This document shows positions 59,001 to 64,000 of a DNA stretch of 64,000 nt, in pieces (the first letter of the stretch is position 1; the number at the start of each line of letters is the position of its first letter). The stretch spans positions 2,795,001-2,859,000 of the forward strand of contig OX291547.1 of NCBI GenBank assembly GCA_946406115.1. Direction: 5' to 3'. The DNA comes from Apoda limacodes (Eukaryota; Arthropoda; Insecta; Lepidoptera; Limacodidae). The notes under the pieces were generated by a model. It ran no database searches. It had not been told where the DNA came from and saw only the letters and a list, made by a program, of their open reading frames with translations. The translations under genes and the position numbers were made by a program.

Positions 59001-59226
59001 ATACCATGTTTGTCCAGTAGACAGTGTTGCTCGAGACGCCGTAGTATTTGACCACGGCATCTTGTATAATAGTGTACTGTGATATATGTATAGTGTTGGA
59101 AGCAGAGTATATCACGAATAGGAATAAAATAACCCATCGTATAGGATAAACCACGTATTCTGAGTTTGATTTTGTGTCTGATGGTGCTGAGCTCGTACCA
59201 TCTTCGAGGCGTCCAATCTCAAACAT
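46864..59226 (-). CDS. FLVCR/SLC49-type major facilitator transporter 2, seven exons, 443 residues
   Basis: Exons (minus): 59226-58945, 58708-58484, 54862-54721, 54597-54398, 51774-51560, 47709-47604, 47025-46864 (1332 bp). All are GT-AG with joining phases. It has the same twelve-helix MFS plan as transporter 1: WLVDKV-GLR after YYGVSSNTVYW, GYILDKSHRFKET in the second half, GFELASELTYPE as FLVCR hallmark, and tail RSDLRRQAIRNK. The N-terminal leader is 11 residues shorter. The two genes lie head to tail in the same order, so a promoter-containing duplication is likely. The substrate is unknown; the family includes choline, ethanolamine and haem-related carriers. Introns hold a mariner relic, a TIR element, a 23-bp minisatellite and a large LINE, none of which break an exon. 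Confidence 0.9.
47604..47709 (-). CDS. Transporter 2 exon 6 (residues 355-390)
   Basis: FFLCGYMGVGFELASELTYP. 106 bp, donor cag|gtgatc, phase 0. Confidence 0.9.
47789..48243. mobile_element. MITE-like element with ~49-bp terminal inverted repeats
   Basis: The left arm 47789-47837 begins ctaaagccacatcgcctgct and includes ccgaaacattacacaaaaa. The right arm 48195-48243 is its imperfect reverse complement (tttttgtgtaatgtttcgg ... gacccagctttag). The 455-bp length, absence of a transposase and intron position fit a MITE. No clear target duplication seen. Confidence 0.65.
48251..48390. repeat. 35-bp tandem repeat, 4 copies
   Basis: Units start at 48251, 48286, 48321 and 48356 (ctaaaagttatctgcagtca then ttgtagagccctcat). 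Alternating units differ at one site (tatctg or tatttg), suggesting a 70-bp higher-order doubling. Confidence 0.9.
48614..48981. repeat. 23-bp minisatellite, 16 perfect copies
   Basis: The 23-bp unit, gcgagagcgtgcacaatg plus five T, is repeated 16 times (48614-48981) without a mismatch that I can find. Because 23 is not divisible by 3 and the unit has no stop in any needed phase, long frames are open on both strands; these are artefacts of the array. It lies in transporter 2 intron 5. Confidence 0.95.
48982..50391. other. Intron 5 of transporter 2, nothing recognised
   Basis: AT-rich. A short GC-richer tract (49925-50030, with ggtcagggtccaagggtcc) may be repeat-derived. No exon. Confidence 0.4.
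50392..50805 (+). mobile_element. LINE family A 3' fragment
   Basis: Starts ttgacgatcccaaactcaca, contains gcagctactttctatcatag and ends with the tail gaccgtaatcttgtctgcca. Small deletions disrupt the frame. Confidence 0.75.
51110..51187 (-). repeat. SINE/MITE-like family S fragment
   Basis: gacagacagacggacaac and ttgaggtacggaactctaaa match the inverted start of family S. Confidence 0.5.
51560..51774 (-). CDS. Transporter 2 exon 5 (residues 284-355)
   Basis: NANEDAGRIGLVLIMTGFIG and GYILDKSHRFKETAV. 215 bp, phase 2 donor ctg gg|gtacgt. Confidence 0.9.
51806..52010 (+). repeat. Dispersed repeat with GTAT-rich microsatellite
   Basis: Begins tttacccgactgccaagg and tatgttttcgcgcgtatctt, followed by gtatgtatgtatgt. 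This phrase is common in lepidopteran DNA. Directly upstream of transporter 2 exon 5 on the other strand. Confidence 0.5.
52665..53470 (-). pseudogene. mariner-family transposase relic (internally deleted)
   Basis: From 53470 down: an N-terminal helix-turn-helix region (YEFYRGTSAAKTARRINDVY, VRFWFQRFRSGNFDLQNKPR), linker KWVPHELSEAN, then after a stop LNRIITCDEKWILYDNQKRS holding the first catalytic Asp. The frame then jumps to MMEKLGLKQPRLVNRSSLLL and LQDNTRPHPAQQTVAKL with the second Asp. About 60-70 codons between the catalytic blocks are missing and the C-terminus is degraded. It lies in transporter 2 intron 4, on the same strand as the gene. Confidence 0.85.
53640..53860 (-). repeat. SINE/MITE-like family S fragments
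   Basis: gggggctcccatacaacaaa and acaaacgtgattttttttgcc match the middle of the 29869-30147 copy and appear twice here (53643 and 53809). Confidence 0.5.
54398..54597 (-). CDS. Transporter 2 exon 4 (residues 217-283)
   Basis: [15 protein letters not shown], then [20 protein letters not shown] and NQIILQYYT. 200 bp. Confidence 0.9.
54721..54862 (-). CDS. Transporter 2 exon 3 (residues 170-217)
   Basis: LGMAISCLLSPIIVRTQDSI then [15 protein letters not shown]. 142 bp, phase 1 donor ttt t|gtaagt. Confidence 0.85.
54920..57210 (+). mobile_element. LINE family A, long copy: leader, endonuclease, RT (internally deleted, 3'-truncated)
   Basis: A GC-rich leader (54920-55320) is followed by an APE endonuclease frame from 55325 (NVDFCNIRGIHANLNAVHHH, LFLTETQISCP, PGYKLEHNFMSRAGVCMFV, then LVDFNAHH and a degraded C-terminus). 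After a gap, RT blocks follow: LDIAKAFDRVWHRGLLSKL, GVPQGSVLCPTLFLLHINDM, then YADDSTGD and [17 protein letters not shown]. The frame is broken by shifts. Against the copy at 30765-33068 it lacks about 500 bp between endonuclease and RT, and it ends at about 57207 before the C-terminal block. It lies in transporter 2 intron 2, on the opposite strand. Confidence 0.85.
57430..57649 (+). pseudogene. Possible second LINE RT remnant
   Basis: A short frame has AVVDYEKVDLG and LRYLYNSERMTVQVQ, reminiscent of the D-YEKAFD and Y....V.VQ blocks of RTE-like reverse transcriptases, with a deletion. Weak evidence. Confidence 0.3.
57650..58483. other. Intron 2 of transporter 2, nothing recognised
   Basis: No exon. 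Two tracts, cacgtgggaggttagac and cacatgggaggtctacc, resemble each other and a tract in the element at 47789-48243. Confidence 0.35.
58484..58708 (-). CDS. Transporter 2 exon 2 (residues 95-169)
   Basis: GLRVATLIGSLGTCLGAWLK to SIGVFGFQ. 225 bp, donor cag|gtagcc. Confidence 0.9.
58945..59226 (-). CDS. Transporter 2 exon 1 (residues 1-94)
   Basis: MFEIGRLEDGTSSAPSDTKS leader, then [20 protein letters not shown] and [14 protein letters not shown]. Donor aaagtg|gtgagt, phase 0. Confidence 0.9.
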
Positions 59227-59494
59227 TTTTTATTCTTGCATCGACTTGCACAAGCTTGCACTTACAAAAGATTGTCTTGTAGCAAATTATGATTCTGTGA
59301 TATATAATTTAATAATTATATCCATCACAACACTTATCAACGAAGGGGTGGTCAGAGATATTACGAACAGTGCTTGTAGTATTCTGTCTCATAAACGTGG
59401 TTGATAGGTGATCGCGTTACCGGGCACAAATCGAAGTAGAGACAACTTATACAATTTACAACTAACAACAAAGTTTCCGCTATAGGTACCACCT

Positions 59495-59565
59495 ATACCG
59501 AAAATCGAACCTGGGACCTTCTAAAGTCAGTTCAACGTTTTGCCACTTGCGCTACTCGGCCGAAC
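59495..59565 (-). repeat. tRNA-derived SINE head
   Basis: The minus strand has an A-box-like TAGCGCAAGTGG and a B-box-like GGTTCGATT in tRNA-like spacing (GGCCGAGTAGCGCAAGTGGC ... GTCCCAGGTTCGATT). The anticodon arm does not fold as a normal tRNA. It lies about 270 bp upstream of the transporter 2 start. Confidence 0.5.
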
Positions 59566-59670
59566 ACATTTAAATTACTTAAGACTGTAAGCAAAATCCT
59601 AAAATGTAAAATGAAACCTGCAACAAAAAAAACATCCCAGTCAACAACAATCATCATTTAATTTCTGGAA

Positions 59671-59724
59671 ATATCTACCACTTATCAAATATCTACCACT
59701 TATCAAATATCTACCCCTTATCAA
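59671..59724. repeat. 18-bp tandem repeat, 3 copies
   Basis: atatctaccacttatcaa at 59671, 59689 and 59707; the last copy has one change. Confidence 0.9.
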
Positions 59725-61084
59725 AGATTTTTATAAAAATTAGATAGTTACAAAAGAGGAACTACACAAAATGAATCATATTAAAAATTAGTTTTTCATC
59801 TCACATATTCTGAAAGTATACCATAGAGCGGGTGGGAAGTAGAACATCGGTCCTAGGGCCGAAAAGTAAAAAAAGAAAAATTCAGTTACATTGGCTTTGC
59901 ACCTATACCTACAGCCACACCTCGATTAGTACTAGGCACCTACATATATTTATTCTTAACTCGGTTCTAGATTTTTTGTTTGTGATTTTATTTAATTTAT
60001 TGGAAATTATTTTAATAAATAATTAAATTAAAAAAATTGAGTTTGACTTTCACTTTGATTTATTTATTCATTAATTTATTTTGAAACCTGGTTATAACAA
60101 ATATGTGGTTTAATACTTGGTACCAGAATTCCACGTTATATTAATTTAGGTAGATTATGAAGAAATAAGTAGGACATGACGCGCAATTTCTGAAAGATTC
60201 ACAAAAAAGGGCGGGAGCCCTAGCTTGGGACATGAACACGAGGACTCGCGTGGACGCGCGATAAAACAAGATAAATTGACATTGACTCTCACAAATGCAT
60301 AAATGGTTTGCTAAGATTGTGCGAGCCCATAATAATTAAAAATAAAGAGAAATAAATGTTATACCTAATAAAAGCATCAAGCGACTCTGAAATGAATTTT
60401 ACACCTGATTTATAAAGAACAGAGACTCAAGCTATTATATAAAACCTTTTTGATAACATACCTATGTATCTATAGCAACAACCAAAACATTTTTAAATAA
60501 ATATTTTTTTCATATTTCGCTTGTGTTTACTTCCCTCATATTCGAAATGACAAGTAGAGTGTTTAATTCGGGTGAAGGGCCCATTTCATCCCATAGTTAA
60601 CAATCTACTGTTTCATCACACTCGCAAGCAGTGTTCATACGTGCCGGTGAAGCGGGTGCTGTGATCTTAAGAAATTACTTTCACGGGCTTTTTTGTATAA
60701 TAAGTACCACAACATAAACAAACTTTTAGTTGAGCTACAGTGATTGTTCCAAATACTTTTTGGCACATCTTACAAACATCGGTTGCGATGAGCTAAGCAA
60801 GTCTATTTACGTATTGAACCCAACCCACAACCACCTTAGAATCTCGGGATTTTTTTTATAACTTAGCAAATGAACCTCTAGACCTCCAGACAACTAGTAT
60901 CAAGTCTAAATTTCTAATTCTGAAAATATAGTCCCTAGACCTATTTTTTTTTTTGCAAAATGACTAGGTCTCAAAATCAGTAGGACTGATCTAGGGCAAC
61001 AAAGAACTCCAGCCACACAATAGCTTCGAGAACTAGTAAGAAGCCAGGCACTTTTTATATTATTTTTTTTAATACCTTTAAAAT
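59725..61084. other. Intergenic DNA, nothing recognised
   Basis: AT-rich. No coding exon supported. Confidence 0.4.
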
Positions 61085-61295
61085 AGCAAACAAGCTTACG
61101 GTCCGCCTGGTGGTAAGCGGTCACCGCAGCCTATGGACGCTTGCAACACCTGGGGCATAACTCGCGCGTTGCCGACTCTCTAAATTCCAATAACTTCTTG
61201 CTTAAAGAATCGTAAAATCTTGACAGGGAGCTCATCCCACAACCCAAGCGTTCGCGAGAGGAAGTTTCTCTGAAACCGCACTGTACTGCAGTTCG
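61085..61295 (-). mobile_element. LINE family A 3' fragment
   Basis: The + strand order agcaaacaagcttacggtcc, gcagcctatggacgcttgca, gggagctcatcccacaaccc, gcgttcgcgagaggaagt is the reverse complement of the family 3' tail. Confidence 0.8.
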
Positions 61296-61647
61296 GAAAT
61301 ACAGAAGAAGTCAGCCCAAGTGATGGAGGAGAGAAGACACAGAGACTGTAGTCCACGAAATCATCACCACATCCAGCATCAACAAGGAAACACTCACATA
61401 CACACAGCACTTACACCACATTCCATCACGAACCAGCAGCGAGACACAGATATACCCTCCAGATCCCTGGAGAAAAAGGAGGACCTGGAGGGTTTTGAGA
61501 GTAACTTGCACAGGTTTACTTTATCTAGAGGAAGTCATAGGAGGGAGCCACACAAACCAAATTACAAATCACTTTTTCTGGTGTAGTAGTACTTGTATGC
61601 CACACCAAGTGCGGAGTTACACTTTAAGTAATTAAATTATGTATTAG

Positions 61648-61715
61648 TAAATTTGCCGATTTTCCAATATTCTTCTTAAATAATATTAAGAAAAATATCG
61701 GAAAATCGGCAAATT
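61648..61715. repeat. ~30-bp inverted repeat (hairpin)
   Basis: Left arm taaatttgccgattttccaa and on to about 61678; right arm 61688-61715, which ends aaaatcggcaaatta. Few mismatches and a short AT loop. Confidence 0.85.
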
Positions 61716-62119
61716 AAGTTAGAGTTGAAATCTAATTACTAACAAAAAAACACACTTAGCTATATGTGCCAATAAACGTAATTTTGAAACCCAATATACG
61801 TTTATATTTTCAAACGAGGTTTGTGCGTGGTTAAAGAATGTAACTTAAACTACTATCTTGCAACAGTTCATCTATCAACTGAATAGAATTAATTTCAAGG
61901 TTGTCAAGAGATCTTATGTGACATCATAGAGCATAAAATTAATTAAACAAGATTATCTAATTGAGGTGCAAAGCAGTGATCACGCCAAGTCTAGGAAGCA
62001 CGTATCTACTCATTTCCCGTGTCTTTTTTACTCATGGCAATACTTGAGGGTAAGGACCGAACAGATTTTTACAAAATCATTTCATCACAACTATAATCAT
62101 AAATAACTTCCATAGATCC

Positions 62120-62473
62120 CTAAATTTCTAAATAATACTTAGTATTTTGACTTAAAAGAACAAATAATGAAGAGCTTAGTGTTTTTGGTTCCATAAAATG
62201 TTGTGGATCCTGAGAATTTGTGTTCCCCCCCGTTCTCTGGTGATGTGAAGTCACAAACTTAGGCTCTCCAAACACGCTCCTATCTGCCCATGTTTCCTGT
62301 TGACTAGTATTATCTGCGTTAGATAATGTATGACGTTTACGATCATCGCTTATCAAATAAGAATTATGTTTTAGTGAATGTTTGTGAGAAGAAAGATAAT
62401 GCATGCCGGTATGATCCAAGATACATTCGAAAGGAATAAAGGAAATATACCTATATATCGCGAGCTGTAGCAT
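62120..62473 (-). CDS. Unidentified 117-codon open frame, possible exon
   Basis: The frame contains LDHTGMHYLSSHKHSLKHN and TWADRSVFGEPKFVTSHHQR, a polar composition less AT-driven than neighbouring random frames. I recognise no family. No clear splice sites or partner exon were found. It could be an exon of a gene beyond the window or a chance or transposon frame. Confidence 0.2.
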   Translation of the reverse strand: MLQLAIYRYISFIPFECILDHTGMHYLSSHKHSLKHNSYLISDDRKRHTLSNADNTSQQETWADRSVFGEPKFVTSHHQRTGGNTNSQDPQHFMEPKTLSSSLFVLLSQNTKYYLEI

Positions 62474-63160
62474 AATGTTTCTTCTAGAGCCGCAGAAAGC
62501 CTCGCCTCAAGATCTGCATTGGATTTCAAAAAATAATATTTTATAACTTTGACGATTCAAAAGTGATTGTAAAATCCTTATTTGAATAAACCATTTTGAC
62601 TTTGACTTTTGACTTTGATTTGGATTTCTAAACAAAAACTTAAAAATTTAACTTATCAAAAATGTAAACTTAAAATCCAAATAATTTTTTTTATAGCCAA
62701 AAAGTTTAATAAATGAAAGCAAGTGACATTTTTTATTATAAATCACAAAGCAAAATCATTTTACAGATTTGGGGCAAAGGGAAACGTTTAAAAGACGCCA
62801 AAATCTAAAAAAAACTTCCTATAAAAATATTCAATGAAAAACAAAACATTTATGTTGCTTTAAACTAAGCCTGAGTTACTTGTAAACCTCATAATCTGTT
62901 TAGTGGCTTCGGAGATAACCGTGTACAAACAAACCGATATTTTTTTTTTAAACTGACTGTTGTGTTCACTGGTGTGTTAACTGGTGTTACATCACATTCA
63001 ATAAGTTTTGGTTGACACCACAGACCTAGGATTTTTTCCCTACGCTACGGTTGACACGACGAGTTTTAATATACAACCTAATAAATAAAAGAAGATAGAA
63101 GAATGGAAAGAATGGATATGTAAACAGAAGATATATTTAATATTATCTGTAAATATTAAT

Positions 63161-63184
63161 GGTAGGTAGGTAGGTAGGTAGGTA
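63161..63184. repeat. (GGTA)n microsatellite, probable LINE 3' tail
   Basis: Six GGTA units. On the minus strand it reads (TACC)n, placed about 300 bp downstream of the LINE frame at 63480-64000, as expected for a CR1-like element with a microsatellite tail. Confidence 0.8.
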
Positions 63185-63479
63185 ATTTATTTCTCATCGA
63201 AAATTACATTATGTCATCAAAATAATAATACATAATCAATTCACAAAAAGATCGTCAAGTATAAAAATTAAAATCACAATGAAAAATAAAGGCTTAGAAA
63301 TATTCTAAGATAAAACGTCAACGATTCAAAATAAACATATAAATAGAATCAATATTCATTCAAAGATTTAAAAATGTCAAAATTAAATACAAACATAAAT
63401 AAAAATTAATAGTCAATAAAAATGTCAAAACAAACACAAATAAAAATCAATCAAATCAATAAAAATGTCAAAATAATAA

Positions 63480-64000
63480 CAAACAAATATTAAAAATGTC
63501 TACACTGTATTCTTTGACAGTTTGCTGTATTGATTTCGAGCTGTTCGTACGTGCGTGCACTCACCACCACTGTTGTGTCATCGGCGAACAGCACTGTCAG
63601 TCCTTCGGTAACTGAAGATGGGAGGTCATTCATGAAGAGCGAAAATAGAGAGTTTCCGAGGGCCGATCCCTGTGGTATACCAATCTCCACTTTGCCCGCA
63701 TTTGACTTTATGGTTTTGCCATCTATTTCGATTTGAACCGTTTGATGTCTATTAGTTTAAATTACCTGAACAGTTCGTGTGTTTTGTTTTTCAGGCCATA
63801 ATGTTTAATTTTTTCTAATAACAACTCAAAGTTTATAACATCAAACGCTTTTGAGAGATCACAGAATATCCCTGCCACCTTGTACTTGTCGTCCAGAGCC
63901 GTTGCAATGCAGTCGTGGATCTTATGCGCCGCTTCTGTGGTAGACCTGTTTTGTCTGTCAGTCAGTAGGTCGTAAGTTTCAAGATGTTGCATTAAGCAAT
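63480..64000 (-). pseudogene. LINE reverse transcriptase remnant, cut by the window end
   Basis: The minus strand from 63992 reads RSTTEAAHKIHDCIA and FCDLSKAFDVINFELLLEKI. After a gap with stops it continues GIPQGSALGNSLFSLFMNDL and LTVLFADDTTVVVSA, with the FADD catalytic box intact. The segment between the blocks is shortened and shifted, so the copy is dead. The family differs from LINE A (YADDS). The 5' part lies beyond 64000. Confidence 0.8.

Overview
This window looks like nuclear DNA of a moth or butterfly (Lepidoptera). It is AT-rich and dense in repeats. It carries spliced insect genes, and at least three full-length copies of the Lep1-type Helitron typical of Lepidoptera lie at 95-373, 8546-8863 and 33277-33565. 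No bacterial, viral or organellar gene set is visible. All gene models below were built by hand from exon ORFs, splice signals and phase, and no transcript data were available.

Three host genes are supported. (1) A 7-transmembrane insect odorant receptor lies on the + strand (12064-27345). It has nine exons with compatible phases giving 427 residues, and its third intron is 7.6 kb and full of transposon debris. (2) and (3) are two tandem paralogues of a major-facilitator transporter of the FLVCR/SLC49 type, both on the - strand (39784-28458, 454 residues; 59226-46864, 443 residues). Their exons 2-7 have identical lengths (225, 142, 200, 215, 106 and 162 bp) and identical phases, so they arose by a tandem duplication that differs in length only at the N-terminal exon. 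The odorant receptor and the nearer transporter converge, with about 1.1 kb between their stop codons.

Layout: 1-12063 has no host coding exon that I can recognise. It holds Helitron, LINE and SINE-like fragments and a 945-bp element with ~187-bp terminal inverted repeats around a cysteine-rich reading frame. 12064-27345 is the receptor gene. 28458-39784 is transporter 1, whose introns hold a 2.3-kb antisense-lying LINE. 39785-46863 is intergenic. 46864-59226 is transporter 2, whose introns hold a perfect 16 x 23-bp minisatellite, a TIR element, a mariner relic and a near-complete but internally deleted LINE. 59227-64000 is intergenic and ends in a LINE reverse-transcriptase remnant running off the window edge.

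The most unusual structure is at exon 2 of the odorant receptor. This exon is bracketed by two independent tandem arrays, and each array multiplies a splice site: a 19-bp unit repeated three times carries the acceptor, and a 53-bp unit repeated seven times carries the end of the exon with its donor. Only the innermost acceptor and the first donor keep the reading frame open. Every other choice that I translated meets a stop codon within a few codons.
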